64,000 nt of DNA from Micromonospora sp. WMMD1128 (GTDB lineage: Bacteria > Actinomycetota > Actinomycetes > Mycobacteriales > Micromonosporaceae), in contig NZ_CP114902.1 in NCBI RefSeq assembly GCF_027497235.1, forward strand, positions 3,423,501 to 3,487,500. The letters are read 5' to 3'. The translations under genes and the position numbers were made by a program. Below the pieces are notes generated by a model, which was not told the DNA's origin, searched no databases, and saw only the letters and a list, made by a program, of their open reading frames with translations. Shown in pieces: positions 52,243 to 61,124 of this stretch (the first letter of the stretch is position 1; each line of letters opens with the position of its first letter).

Positions 52243-53340
52243 TCACCAGGGGCGCGTGCTCACGTAGACGTTGCCGCCGCCGAACGTGACCGGATCGCTC
52301 GCGCAGCCACCGAGGTTCGCGTTCTTCGCGTCGTCGTGGCCCCACAACCGGACCCGGACCGGGTCGATGCCCCCCTGCGGATCCTCGTTCCACGCGTCCC
52401 CGTTGTAGGACGTGTCACCCACTTTGTTGTTCTTGAACACGTTACCCACGCCGCAGTCCTCGCTGTCGAAGCGCCAGTCGCTCATGATGGCGTACGCGCC
52501 GGCCCGCCAGAACATGTTCCCGTCGGCGACGTTGTACTTGCTGTTGTGGCGGGTCCGGATCGGATCGCCGGTGACGTAGCCGAACCGGTTCCCGGCGATG
52601 GTGCTCGAATTGCTGTAGTTGGCGAGGTAGACCCCGTGAATGGCGGCCGGGCTGTCGTCGTTGGCAAGGTAGTAGAAGCGGTTTCCCTCGATCCGGGTGC
52701 CGGTCGAGTTCGTCACGTGGACACCGCCGTAGCCCGTGCCCGTACCGTTGGCGTTGTAGTGGTCCCCCAGGTATTGGAACGTGTTTCCCCGGATGACGAT
52801 GTCGCCGGCCCGGTCCCCCGGCTTCCCGGCGACCCGGATGCCCCCGTTGCGGAAGTACTGGAACGTGTAGCCCTCCACCACCACGCCGCTGTCGGCGGAC
52901 GTCAGCGTCATGCCGTAGCCGGCTGCGGCCGTGCCGACGTCGTCCCCCGTGGCCGACGTCGGCACGGCCGCCGACCGCATCCGCGATCCGTCGAGCACCA
53001 CCGCGCCGGTGCCCGGGATGGTCGAGAAGGTCACCCTGCCGCCGCGCGGGGCGTAACTCCACCGGATCGGGGAGGTGAGATGGTGGACGCCGCCCCGCAG
53101 CAGGACCCGGGCGTCGCGCGCACCTCGGGCCCGCAGGACCGACTCGGCCGCGGCCACCGAACCCACCGCCCGTTCGGGGGCGCTTCCGTCCCGCTGCTGA
53201 CCACCGTGGAGGGCGGCCGGCCCGGTCGGGTCCACGTAGACGGTCACCGGGCCCTCCGGCGCGGCCTGGGCCGCACCTCCGGGCAGAGCGGTCGCGGTCG
53301 CGACCGCCAACGCCATCGACCAGGCACGGATTCTGCGCAT
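52243..53340 (-). CDS. Secreted right-handed beta-helix protein
   Basis: 365 aa. Signal peptide AWSMALAVATATALPGGAAQA, then VTVYVDPTGPAALHGGQQRDGSAPERAVGSVAAAESVLR as the helix entry and rungs such as GVVVEGYTFQYFRNGGIRVAG, DIVIRGNTFQYLG, RIEGNRFYYLAN and TIAGNRFGYVTG. It is a pectate-lyase-like fold with no recognisable catalytic set and no lectin domain. It is a smaller relative of the 22294-24993 protein and is likely to act on extracellular polysaccharide. ATG 53340 follows AAGGAA. It is divergent from the encapsulin-cluster operon and is probably not part of it. Confidence 0.82.
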   Translation of the reverse strand: MRRIRAWSMALAVATATALPGGAAQAAPEGPVTVYVDPTGPAALHGGQQRDGSAPERAVGSVAAAESVLRARGARDARVLLRGGVHHLTSPIRWSYAPRGGRVTFSTIPGTGAVVLDGSRMRSAAVPTSATGDDVGTAAAGYGMTLTSADSGVVVEGYTFQYFRNGGIRVAGKPGDRAGDIVIRGNTFQYLGDHYNANGTGTGYGGVHVTNSTGTRIEGNRFYYLANDDSPAAIHGVYLANYSNSSTIAGNRFGYVTGDPIRTRHNSKYNVADGNMFWRAGAYAIMSDWRFDSEDCGVGNVFKNNKVGDTSYNGDAWNEDPQGGIDPVRVRLWGHDDAKNANLGGCASDPVTFGGGNVYVSTRPW

Positions 53341-53778
53341 GAGTCATTCCTTCCGTCCGACTGATGCCGACCTCGACAGATTGGAGGCGGGGTGTGGAAA
53401 CGGCGTGGAAGGTCCCACTCCGCCGGCCGGGTAGGCGAGGTGCGGCGGCGCGGCCGGGCCACCACGGGCGGTTCATCCTCGCGGGTGGACCGCGGTGGGC
53501 CCGACGCCCGCCACGAGGGGCAATTCCCTATTGTCCACTGTCACTGTGAGCGACGCCTGTGCGAATTCCCGATCGCATGTTGACGGCCGGAGATCGAAAG
53601 GCAATCATGATGGTCACTGGATCCACCTCACGCCAATGTCGGATCCGGTGGCTTCTCCCACTTGACGACGGGATCGCGCCGTAATGCGAGATTCCGCCGG
53701 GCGAGCACGCCCGGCGCGCACCGGCAAAAACCCATCGATCGAATAGGACATGCCGCCGCTCGCCCGAGGAGTCCGCCG
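53341..53778. promoter_or_regulatory. Divergent control region of the encapsulin cluster
   Basis: About 440 bp with no supported gene, including the most AT-rich bases in this part of the window (around 53540-53620). Main signal: CACTGGATCC (53615-53624) and GGATCCGGTG (53641-53650), an imperfect 10-bp dyad (9 of 10 paired). It is a candidate operator for the operon that starts at 53779. No riboswitch or leader peptide was found. Confidence 0.45.
53615..53650. promoter_or_regulatory. Candidate operator dyad upstream of the encapsulin cluster
   Basis: CACTGGATCC and GGATCCGGTG, arms 10 bp, centre 16 bp, one mismatch. Located 129 bp upstream of the first gene. Confidence 0.45.
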
Positions 53779-55095
53779 GTGAAGGGGAACGACGACGCTC
53801 TCGCGCCGAGCCGGCCAAGGCCGGTCTCGTGCGGCGCTGAGCTGCAAGAACAGCTCGCGCTGCACGGCGGTCGGCCGGTCCGGCGCACGCCGTGGCCCAC
53901 CTACGACAAAGGCGCGGTATTCGTACATCCCGAGGACGAGGAGGCCGCAATTCGGGCCATCCGTAGTCATCTCTACTTCCGCTACGACCACCGGCCGCAG
54001 AACGAAACCGAATGCGGTCGCTTCGAGGACGAACTGTGCCGTTATTTCGGCACCCGGCACGCTCTCGCCGTTTCCAGCGGCACGGCCGCGCTGGCTCTCG
54101 CCCTGATGGGCGCCGCCGTGCCGGCGGGGTCATTGGTCGCCTGCCCCGGATTCACTTTCGTCGCCACTCCGAGCGCCATTATGATGGCCGGCTGCCGACC
54201 ATTCCTGGTCGAGGTCGACGACGACCTGCGGATGGACCTCGACGACCTGCGCCGACGGTGGCGGCCGGACATCCGCGCCATCGCGGTGGTGCACATGCGG
54301 GGGTTCGCCGCCGACGTCGAGGCGCTCGCCGCGTTCGCCGCCGAGATGGGCGTGCCGCTGATCGAGGACACCGTGCCGGCGCTCGGGGCCGAACTCAACG
54401 GCCGCAAGCTCGGCACGTTCGGCGCGGCCGGCGCGTTCAGCACCCAGTCCGACAAGGCGCTCAACTGCGGTGAGGGCGGCTTCCTGCTGACCGACGACAG
54501 CACCCTGTTCGCCCGGGCGGTCGCGCTCTCCGGGGCGTACGAGGGGCGGCTGCGCCGGCACTTCACGCACGGCGAGCCGTCCGTGAGCGGCCTGGACCTG
54601 CCGCTGCTCAGCCTGCGGATGGACGAGATCCGGGCAGCTCTGCTGCGGGCCGAGCTGACCCGGCTGCCGCAGCGGCTGGGGTTGTTCCACCGCAACTACG
54701 CCCACGTCGCCGCGGCCCTGGCCGACCTTCCCGGCATCGCCGTACGACGACCGGTCGCGCCCGGGGCGTACCTCGGGGAGGCGTTCGTGTTCCGCGTGCC
54801 CGGCGGCGACGCGGGCTGGTTCACGCGGGCGCTGCGGGCCGAGGGGATCGACGCCCGCAACATCGGCGCGGACGACGACCTCAACGTCCGCGCGTTCTGG
54901 AACTGGCGCTTCCTCTACGACGACACGGCGGACCCGGCGCGGATCCGCGCGACCCTGCCGCGCACCGCGCGGCTGCTCACCGAGACCGTCGACGTGCCGC
55001 TGTCGTCGAACCTCACCCCGGACGACTGCGACGACCTGGTCCGCGCGGTCCGCAAGGTGGCCGCCGCCCGCGACCCCGCGCTGGCGCGGCCGTGA
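53779..55095 (+). CDS. DegT/DnrJ/EryC1/StrS-type PLP aminotransferase
   Basis: 438 aa, first gene of the operon. TRHALAVSSGTAALALALMGAAVPAGSLVACPGFTFVATPSAIMMAG is the sugar-aminotransferase signature; VHMRGFAADVEALAAFAAEMGVPLIEDTVPALGAEL supplies the PLP-ring Asp region and GAFSTQSDKALNCGEGG the Schiff-base Lys. Such enzymes put an amino group on keto-sugars or cyclitols in antibiotic pathways. The GTG at 53779 with GAGGAG upstream gives the usual N-terminus (LALHGGRPVRRTPWP); the reading frame continues further upstream without coding character. The stop overlaps the transporter start. Confidence 0.9.
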   Translation: MKGNDDALAPSRPRPVSCGAELQEQLALHGGRPVRRTPWPTYDKGAVFVHPEDEEAAIRAIRSHLYFRYDHRPQNETECGRFEDELCRYFGTRHALAVSSGTAALALALMGAAVPAGSLVACPGFTFVATPSAIMMAGCRPFLVEVDDDLRMDLDDLRRRWRPDIRAIAVVHMRGFAADVEALAAFAAEMGVPLIEDTVPALGAELNGRKLGTFGAAGAFSTQSDKALNCGEGGFLLTDDSTLFARAVALSGAYEGRLRRHFTHGEPSVSGLDLPLLSLRMDEIRAALLRAELTRLPQRLGLFHRNYAHVAAALADLPGIAVRRPVAPGAYLGEAFVFRVPGGDAGWFTRALRAEGIDARNIGADDDLNVRAFWNWRFLYDDTADPARIRATLPRTARLLTETVDVPLSSNLTPDDCDDLVRAVRKVAAARDPALARP

Positions 55096-56273
55096 GCGGC
55101 GCGGACGCCGAGCCGAAGCGCCTGCCCCGGCTCGCGCTGGTCGGGCTGCTCGGCGGGCTGTTCGCCGGCTACCTGGGGTTGACCGCCGTCATCCCGGTGC
55201 TGCCCGGCTTCCTGCGGGAGCGGCACGACGCCGGTGACCTCACCGTCGGCGTCGTGGTCACCGTGACCGCGGTGACCGCGCTGCTGGTCCGGCCGGTCGC
55301 CGGCGCGCTCGCCGACCGGTACGGCCATCGCACGGTGATGCTGACCGGCGCGCTCGTGGTGGCCGCCGGTGGCCTGCTGTACCTGGCGCCGCTGAGCGTG
55401 CCCGCGCTGGTGGCGGTGCGGCTGCTGCTCGGGGCGGGCGAGGCGGCGCTGTTCACCGCCGGCGCGGTGTGGATCGTCCAGCTCGCCCCGCACCACCGGC
55501 GCGGCCAGCTCATCGGCCTGTACGGGGTGAGCATGTGGGGCGGCATCTCCGCCGGCACGTTCCTCGGCGCGACCGTGCAGCAGGCCGGATACCCGGCGGT
55601 GTGGGCGCTCAGCGCCGCCGCCCCGGCCGTCGGGGCCGCGCTCGTCGCGGTGGCGCCGACGCCACCCCGCGCCGCCCCGGCGGCCCGGGGTGGTGGACTG
55701 CTGCTGCGCCCCGCACTGCTGCCCGGCGTGGCGCTGACGTTCGGCGCCGCCGGGTACGCCGGGCTGGCCGCGTTCGTGGTGCTGCACCTGGACGAGCGGG
55801 GCATCGGCCACGGGGTGGTGGTGCTGAGCTGCTTCAGCGCCGTCTACGCCGGCACCCGGCTCGTCATCGGTCACCTGCCCGACCGGCTCGGCCCCCGCCG
55901 GGTGGCCACCTGGTGCGGGGTGGGCGAGGCGGTCGGGCTGCTGGTCATCGCGGTCGCCCCGAACCTGCCGGTCGCGGTGGCCGGCAGCGTGGTGATGGGC
56001 GTCGGGTTCTCGCTGCTGCACCCGTCGCTGGCGTTGATGGTGATGAACCGCACCGACCCGGCGCGGCAGGGCGCGGCGATCGGGGCGTACACCTCGTTCT
56101 GGGATCTTGGGCTGGCGGTGTGGGGGCCGGCGACCGGTCTGGTCGCCGCCGGGTTCGGCTACCCGGCGGTGTTCGTGGCCGGCGCGGCCGGCGCGGCGGT
56201 CGCCGCCGCGATGGCGCTGCGCATCGGCCGCCCCGCCGCCGACCGGGTGCCGATGGAGGTACGGACGTCATGA
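55092..56273 (+). CDS. MFS exporter
   Basis: 393 aa, 12 hydrophobic segments. The conserved loop after TM2 reads VRPVAGALADRYGHRTVML and the second-half counterpart VIGHLPDRLGPRRVATW, both typical of MFS_1 drug/metabolite exporters. GTG 55092 overlaps the aminotransferase stop (GTGA) and its stop overlaps the sulfotransferase start (ATGA), so the three are translationally coupled. It probably exports the product of this cluster. Confidence 0.9.
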   Translation: MSGADAEPKRLPRLALVGLLGGLFAGYLGLTAVIPVLPGFLRERHDAGDLTVGVVVTVTAVTALLVRPVAGALADRYGHRTVMLTGALVVAAGGLLYLAPLSVPALVAVRLLLGAGEAALFTAGAVWIVQLAPHHRRGQLIGLYGVSMWGGISAGTFLGATVQQAGYPAVWALSAAAPAVGAALVAVAPTPPRAAPAARGGGLLLRPALLPGVALTFGAAGYAGLAAFVVLHLDERGIGHGVVVLSCFSAVYAGTRLVIGHLPDRLGPRRVATWCGVGEAVGLLVIAVAPNLPVAVAGSVVMGVGFSLLHPSLALMVMNRTDPARQGAAIGAYTSFWDLGLAVWGPATGLVAAGFGYPAVFVAGAAGAAVAAAMALRIGRPAADRVPMEVRTS

Positions 56274-57235
56274 GCGCACCCGTGACCGTGCTCAGCGTCA
56301 CCGGCTGGTGTCGCAACGGCAGCACCATCATCGGCAACGTCCTCGGCGAGGTACCCGGCGTGGTGCACGTCGGCGAACTGCACTTCCTGTGGAAGAACGC
56401 CACCGGTCGCGGGGTCAACGACAGGTGCGGCTGCGGACTGCCGCTGACCGACTGCCCGCTGTGGTCGGCGGTGCTGCCGGTCGGCCGTCCGGCCGGCGTG
56501 TCCGCGGACGCACACGCCGCCGAGGTGATCCGGCGCCAGCGCGCCCGGCTGCGGACCCGGCACACCTGGCGGGTGCTGCGCCGGGGCGCGGACGACGCGG
56601 CCACCCGCACGCACGCCGAGCTGCTCGGCGCGGTCTACCGGGAGGTGGCCGCGCGCACCGACGCCCGGGTGATCGTGGACAGCACCAAGATCCCCGGCGA
56701 GTCGGCGTTGCTGCCGCACGTGCCCGGCGTCGAGCCGTACTGGCTGCACCTGGTCCGTGACCCGCGCGCGGTGGCGCACTCCTGGCGGGAGCCGAAGGAC
56801 TACGTCTACGCCATGTCTGCGGCGCGCAGCACCGCGTACTGGCACGGGTTCAACCGGGCCTCGGCCGCGATCAACCGCCGGCACCCGGGGCGGTCGGCGT
56901 TCCTGCGTTACGAGGACTTCGCCGCCGACCCGGCCGGCAGCATCGGCACCCTGCTGCGGCTGGTCGGCGTCGACCCGGCCGGCAACCCGGTCCGGGACCG
57001 GACCGTCGAGCTGCGCGGCAACCACACGGTGACCGGCAACCCGGACCGGTTCCGCACCGGTCCGACGATCGTCCGGGACACGGACGACGGGTGGCGGCGC
57101 ACGCTCACCGGCCGGCAGCGCCTCGCCGTGGCGGCGCTGGCGTGGCCGCTGTCCGCCCGCTACGGCTACCGGTCCGGCGCGCCGGTCGGCGCGCACCCCG
57201 GCGCGGCGGTCCGCGCCGGTGAGACGGAGAGGTGA
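56270..57235 (+). CDS. Sulfotransferase (PAPS-dependent)
   Basis: 321 aa. 5'-phosphosulfate loop VTGWCRNGSTIIGNVLGEVPG and 3'-phosphate strand YWLHLVRDPRAVAHSWREPKD are both present; a Cys-rich NDRCGCGLPLTDCPLW follows the loop. It probably transfers sulfate to a hydroxyl of the small molecule made here. Sulfotransferases recur in published descriptions of encapsulin-containing natural-product clusters. ATG 56270 follows GGAGG and overlaps the MFS stop. Not closely related to the gene at 25091-26047. Confidence 0.9.
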   Translation: MSAPVTVLSVTGWCRNGSTIIGNVLGEVPGVVHVGELHFLWKNATGRGVNDRCGCGLPLTDCPLWSAVLPVGRPAGVSADAHAAEVIRRQRARLRTRHTWRVLRRGADDAATRTHAELLGAVYREVAARTDARVIVDSTKIPGESALLPHVPGVEPYWLHLVRDPRAVAHSWREPKDYVYAMSAARSTAYWHGFNRASAAINRRHPGRSAFLRYEDFAADPAGSIGTLLRLVGVDPAGNPVRDRTVELRGNHTVTGNPDRFRTGPTIVRDTDDGWRRTLTGRQRLAVAALAWPLSARYGYRSGAPVGAHPGAAVRAGETER

Positions 57236-58071
57236 CGGACGTGGATCTGGGGCTCACGGGTCGGGTGGCGCTTGTCGCCGGCGGCACCAGCGGCATCGGG
57301 CTGGCCTGCGCGAAGGAATTCGCCGCGGAGGGCGCGCACGTGGCGGTCTGCGGGCGCGACCCGCAGCGCCTCGCCGCGGCCGAGCGGGAGCTGGCCGCGG
57401 TGACCACCGGGCGGGTCAGCGCCACCGGCGTGGACGTCACCGACACCGACGCCGCCGCGCGCTGGGTCGACCGGGTCGCCGCCGACCTCGGCGGGGTGGA
57501 CGTGCTGCTGGTCAGCGGCGGCAGCCCGCCGTTCGGCACCGCCACCGCCTTCGCCACCGACGACTACCGGGCGGCCGTCGACCAGGTGCTGCTGCCCGCG
57601 GTCGCGCTGTCGCTGGCCGCGCTGCCGCACATGCGCGCCGCCGGGCGGGGCCGGCTGCTGCTCGTCGCCTCCGAGACCGCCTGCGTGCCGATCGGCCCGC
57701 TGGCGCTGTCCGGGGTGACCCGGGCCGCGCTTGTCCGCTTCGCCCAGGGGCTCGCGGTGGACGTGGGCCGCGACGGGATCACCGTGAACGTGCTCGCGCC
57801 CGGCGGGGTGCGTACCCCGCCGATGGAACGCGTGGCGGCCCGGCTGGCCGGCGACGACGGCGACGTGGAGACCCGGCTGGCCGCGATGGGCCACCACAGC
57901 GCGCTCGGCCGGCTGGCCCGCCCCGAGGAGGTGGCCGCGGTGGCCGCGTTCCTGGCGGGCGAACGGGCGTCGTACGTGACCGCCGGCGTGCACCTGATCG
58001 ACGGCGGCGCCGCCGCCACCGGCCCCGACCTGCCGCACCTGACCGGGATCCGCAAGGACACCTACGCCTGA
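57232..58071 (+). CDS. Short-chain dehydrogenase/reductase with altered catalytic residues
   Basis: 279 aa. The Rossmann glycine motif RVALVAGGTSGIGLACAKEFAAEG and the VDVLLVSGGSPP segment (NNAG equivalent) fit NAD(P)-dependent SDRs, with C-terminal LIDGGAAAT. The catalytic segment reads LLVASETACVPIGPLALSGVTRAALVRF: the normal Tyr-x-x-x-Lys is Ser-x-x-x-Arg by my alignment, so classical hydride-transfer chemistry is doubtful, as in a known SDR subgroup that keeps the fold. GTG 57232 overlaps the sulfotransferase stop; a GTG at 57241 is an alternative. Confidence 0.85.
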   Translation: MTDVDLGLTGRVALVAGGTSGIGLACAKEFAAEGAHVAVCGRDPQRLAAAERELAAVTTGRVSATGVDVTDTDAAARWVDRVAADLGGVDVLLVSGGSPPFGTATAFATDDYRAAVDQVLLPAVALSLAALPHMRAAGRGRLLLVASETACVPIGPLALSGVTRAALVRFAQGLAVDVGRDGITVNVLAPGGVRTPPMERVAARLAGDDGDVETRLAAMGHHSALGRLARPEEVAAVAAFLAGERASYVTAGVHLIDGGAAATGPDLPHLTGIRKDTYA

Positions 58072-58098
58072 GTCCGCCCGACCGCACAGGGGAGTCCG

Positions 58099-58938
58099 AT
58101 GTCCACGACCAGCCAGTTCACCGAGCGCGACGTCTCCGAGTTCTTCGACCAGACCACGCGGACGTACCTCAGCTTCTGGGACAGCGAGGGCGTGCTGCAC
58201 ACCGGCTACTTCGCCGCCGACGCCGACGCCGACTACCACGCGGCGGCCGACCGGACCTCGGACATCCTCGCCGAGGACGCCGGCATCGACGCGTCGTCGC
58301 ACGTGCTCGACGTCGGCTGCGGCTGCGGCAACTTCCTGCTGCGGCTGGCCGGACGCACCGGGTGCCGGGGCGAGGGGGTGGACCTGAGCACCGAGCGGGT
58401 CCGGTTCGCCGAACAGCGACGCGCCGAGCGCGGCGCCGGGCTGGACGTGTCGTTCCGGCACGGCTCGGCCACCGCCCTGCCGTACGCCGACGACACGTTC
58501 ACGCACGTGGTCAGCCAGGATGCGCTGTTCCTGGTGCCGGAGAAGCCACGCAGCCACGCCGAGATGTTCCGGGTGCTCGCCCCCGGCGGGGTGCTTGCCG
58601 TCTCCGACTTCCTCCAGCCCACCGAGCGGATCGGCGAGGCGGCCCGGCGGCACGTCTACGACCGGGTGCGCTGGAACGGCGGCTACTCGCTCGACGGCTA
58701 CCGCCGGGCGTTGACCGAGGCCGGGTTCGTGGACGTGGTGGCCCGCAGCCTCGACGCGCACATCCGGCAGACGTACCGGGTGCTGGGCCGCACCGCCCGG
58801 GAGCGTGCGGAGACGACGGCGGACGAGGCGGCGCGGACCTGGATCCTCGGCTTCGCCGAATCCTGCGACGAGATCCAGGCGGCCATCGACCGGGGCGAGT
58901 TCGGCTGGGGCATGTTCGTCGCCCGCAAGCCGGCCTGA
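58099..58938 (+). CDS. Class I SAM methyltransferase (UbiE/sarcosine-type)
   Basis: 279 aa. SEFFDQTTRTYLSFWDSEGVLHTGYF opens it, as in small-molecule N/C/O-methyltransferases of natural-product pathways; motif I SHVLDVGCGCGNFLLRLAGR, motif IV FTHVVSQDALFLVPEK and motif V LAPGGVLAVSDFLQP are complete. The end (ESCDEIQAAIDRGEFGWGMFVARKPA) resembles sarcosine/glycine-type enzymes. ATG 58099 follows AGGGGAG. It lies 27 bp after the SDR and 14 bp before the encapsulin-like gene, in the same operon. Confidence 0.9.
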   Translation: MSTTSQFTERDVSEFFDQTTRTYLSFWDSEGVLHTGYFAADADADYHAAADRTSDILAEDAGIDASSHVLDVGCGCGNFLLRLAGRTGCRGEGVDLSTERVRFAEQRRAERGAGLDVSFRHGSATALPYADDTFTHVVSQDALFLVPEKPRSHAEMFRVLAPGGVLAVSDFLQPTERIGEAARRHVYDRVRWNGGYSLDGYRRALTEAGFVDVVARSLDAHIRQTYRVLGRTARERAETTADEAARTWILGFAESCDEIQAAIDRGEFGWGMFVARKPA

Positions 58939-58952
58939 GGAAGGGACAGCAG

Positions 58953-59831
58953 ATGCCACAACCCATGGAGACCGTGAAGCGGACCATCGCCGAGGTGGTC
59001 GCCGCGCGGAAGACCCAGATGTCGCCGGGCGGACTGTTCGTCGAGGCGTTCGCCAAGGACGGCTTCGACACCAGCGTCGACTACGACGTCACCGTCACCG
59101 ACTCGCTGACCAGCTCCCGGCGCAAGCCGCGCTACCCGTCCCGGAACGTGCTGAAGGTGGTGGACCTGTCCCGGGATCCGCAGGACTTCTACTGGCACGA
59201 GAGCCCACCCCGGCCGGACGACCCGGCGGTCGACGGCGCGGACCTGCGCCGGGAGGCCGCCAACCACTTCCACCGCTCCCCCATCCCGCCGCTGCTCACC
59301 ACCACCGCGTGGGTGCAGGTGCCGGACACGCTGTGGGAGGACCCGGTCAGCTTCGCCCAGTTCATCGACTACCGGCTGGTGGTGCGGCTGGCCACCGCCG
59401 AGAACCACACCATCCTGCGCGGCGAGGGCGGGCTGCTGGCCATGCCGGACCTGGGCCGGCTCACCGAACCGGGGCCATTCGGCTCGACCATCCTGTCCGC
59501 CTGCAACGAGGTGGAGCAGATGGGCAGCACCGCGGACGGGCTGATCATCAACCCGGCCGACTACTACCGGCTGCTCGGCAACGGCACGCTGATGCGCGAC
59601 GTGGAGGAGAACGGCGTCTTCATCGTGCGTACCCGCCTGGTCGACCCGGGCACCGCGATCGTCGGCGACTTCGGCCACGGCGCGCTGCTGTTCGACGCCG
59701 GCCGCTCCACGATCGGGTTCGCCGAGCCACCGCCGGGCACGTTCGCCGAACCGGGAGTGGCGTTGCGCGCCGAGATCTGGGAGCGGGTCGTGGTCAACCT
59801 GCCCACCTGCTTCTTCGTCGTCACGCTCTGA
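58953..59831 (+). CDS. HK97-fold encapsulin-like shell protein (natural-product encapsulin type)
   Basis: 292 aa. The C-terminal two thirds follow the HK97 major-capsid fold: a helix before MGSTADGLIINPADYYRLLGNG (the 'adgiimnP.dw..l' segment), then AIVGDFGHGALLFDAGRSTIGFAEPPPGTF (P-domain and hairpin) and the closing VALRAEIWERVVVNLPTCFFVVTL. The N-terminal ~90 residues (TIAEVVAARKTQMSPGGLFVEAFAKDGFD...DLSRDPQDFYW) are divergent, and no head-maturation protease, portal, terminase or other phage gene is nearby. The context is a biosynthetic operon, which is the setting of the class described as Family 3 or natural-product encapsulins. Such a shell could enclose one or more of the neighbouring enzymes, but no cargo-loading peptide was identified. 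RBS GGAAGGG precedes ATG 58953. Confidence 0.78.
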   Translation: MPQPMETVKRTIAEVVAARKTQMSPGGLFVEAFAKDGFDTSVDYDVTVTDSLTSSRRKPRYPSRNVLKVVDLSRDPQDFYWHESPPRPDDPAVDGADLRREAANHFHRSPIPPLLTTTAWVQVPDTLWEDPVSFAQFIDYRLVVRLATAENHTILRGEGGLLAMPDLGRLTEPGPFGSTILSACNEVEQMGSTADGLIINPADYYRLLGNGTLMRDVEENGVFIVRTRLVDPGTAIVGDFGHGALLFDAGRSTIGFAEPPPGTFAEPGVALRAEIWERVVVNLPTCFFVVTL

Positions 59832-59843
59832 CCGGCGGCGACG

Positions 59844-61124
59844 ATGACGACACCGGCCCGCAGCGACCCCGACGTGCTGGTCATCGGCGCCGGCGTGGTC
59901 GGGCTGTGCTGCGCCTGGTTCCTGCGCCGCGCCGGCCTCACCGTGACCGTGGTGGACCGGGTTGAGGTCGGCGACCCGTCGGCCTGCTCGGCCGGGAACA
60001 CCGGCTTCGTCGGCACCCAGGGCTCGGCGCCGCTGGCCGAGCCCGGGGTGCCGACGAAGGGCGTCCGCTGGCTGTTCAGCCCGGAGAGCCCGTTCTCGGT
60101 CAAGCCCCGCCTCGACGGCGCGCTGCTGACCTGGTTGTGGCACTTCCGCCGGCACTGCACCGAACGGCACGCCCGCGCCGGCTTCGAGACGCTGCTCGCG
60201 CTCAAGCAACGCAGCCTGGCGCTGCTGCGCCAGATCTGCGCCGAGGGCGAGCTGACCGGCACGCTCACCGCCCGCGGCATGATCCTGGCCTGCCACACCG
60301 AGCAGGGGTACGCGCAGGCGCGCCGGACGATCCCGGCGGCGACCGCGCGTGGGGTGCCGCTGCGTGAGCTGGACGCCGCGGAGCTGGCCGAGTTGGAACC
60401 GGGCGTCGACTTCGCCGTGGCCGGCGCGCTGTTCAACGAGGAGGGCGCCGCGCTGCGCATCCCCGCGTTCCTGGTCGGCCTCGCCGAGGAGCTGCGGGCG
60501 CGCGGCGTGGAGATCCTCACCGGCGCCGAGGTACGCGACTTCGAGGTGACCGGCCGGCGGGTGCGTGCGGTCCGGACCGGCCGGGGCGACCTGCGCCCGA
60601 CCGAGGTGGTGATCGCCGCCGGGGTGTGGTCGGCGGCGTGCGCCCGGATGCTCGGCGTCGGGCTGACCCTGCAACCGGCGAAGGGCTACACGGTCACCGT
60701 GCCGGCCGGGCCGGGCACGCCCACCCGGCCGGTGCTGCTCAGCGAGGGCAAGGTCGCGGTGATGCCGCTCGGTGACCGGGTCCGCGTCGGCGGCACGCTG
60801 GAACTGTCCGGGCTGGACGCCTCGGTGTCGCCGCGCCGGGTGGACGGGATCCTGCACACCGCCCGGCGCTACCTGCCGGCGCTGGAGACCGACCGGCGGC
60901 TCGACGTGTGGAGCGGACTGCGCCCGTGCACCCCGGACAGCCTGCCGCTGATCGGCCGGGCCGGCGGTTGGGGAAACGTCAGCGTGGCGACCGGGCACGG
61001 GCACATCGGGATGGGCCTGGCCCCGGCCGGCGGGGAACTGCTCGCCCAACTCGTGACCGGTGCCGAGCCGGCCGTGCCCCTGGAGACGTTCGCCCTGGAC
61101 CGCTTCCGGAAGGGGATCTCGTGA
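59844..61124 (+). CDS. FAD-dependent oxidoreductase (DadA/DAO-like)
   Basis: 426 aa. VLVIGAGVVGLCCAWFLRRAGLTVTVVDR is the FAD-binding GxGxxG motif, followed by ACSAGNTGFVG, EVVIAAGVWSAACARMLG, and a C-terminal GLRPCTPDSLPLIGRAGGWGNVSVATGHGHIGMGLAPAGG (DAO family end). The overall order is that of D-amino-acid dehydrogenase (DadA), which oxidises D-amino acids or related amines to imino/keto acids. In a cluster that starts with an aminotransferase it may set the amine oxidation state. Its stop overlaps the next gene start (GTGA). Confidence 0.9.
   Translation: MTTPARSDPDVLVIGAGVVGLCCAWFLRRAGLTVTVVDRVEVGDPSACSAGNTGFVGTQGSAPLAEPGVPTKGVRWLFSPESPFSVKPRLDGALLTWLWHFRRHCTERHARAGFETLLALKQRSLALLRQICAEGELTGTLTARGMILACHTEQGYAQARRTIPAATARGVPLRELDAAELAELEPGVDFAVAGALFNEEGAALRIPAFLVGLAEELRARGVEILTGAEVRDFEVTGRRVRAVRTGRGDLRPTEVVIAAGVWSAACARMLGVGLTLQPAKGYTVTVPAGPGTPTRPVLLSEGKVAVMPLGDRVRVGGTLELSGLDASVSPRRVDGILHTARRYLPALETDRRLDVWSGLRPCTPDSLPLIGRAGGWGNVSVATGHGHIGMGLAPAGGELLAQLVTGAEPAVPLETFALDRFRKGIS

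Noticed and set aside
53614..54060. Minus-strand frame in front of and inside the aminotransferase gene
   Set aside because: No family resemblance, and it runs antisense to the coding start of a solid aminotransferase; most of it lies in the control region.
58953..59831. Phage remnant as an explanation for the HK97-fold gene
   Set aside because: No portal, protease, terminase, tail or integrase genes and no att-like repeats were seen; all neighbours are biosynthetic. Retained as an alternative only at low weight.
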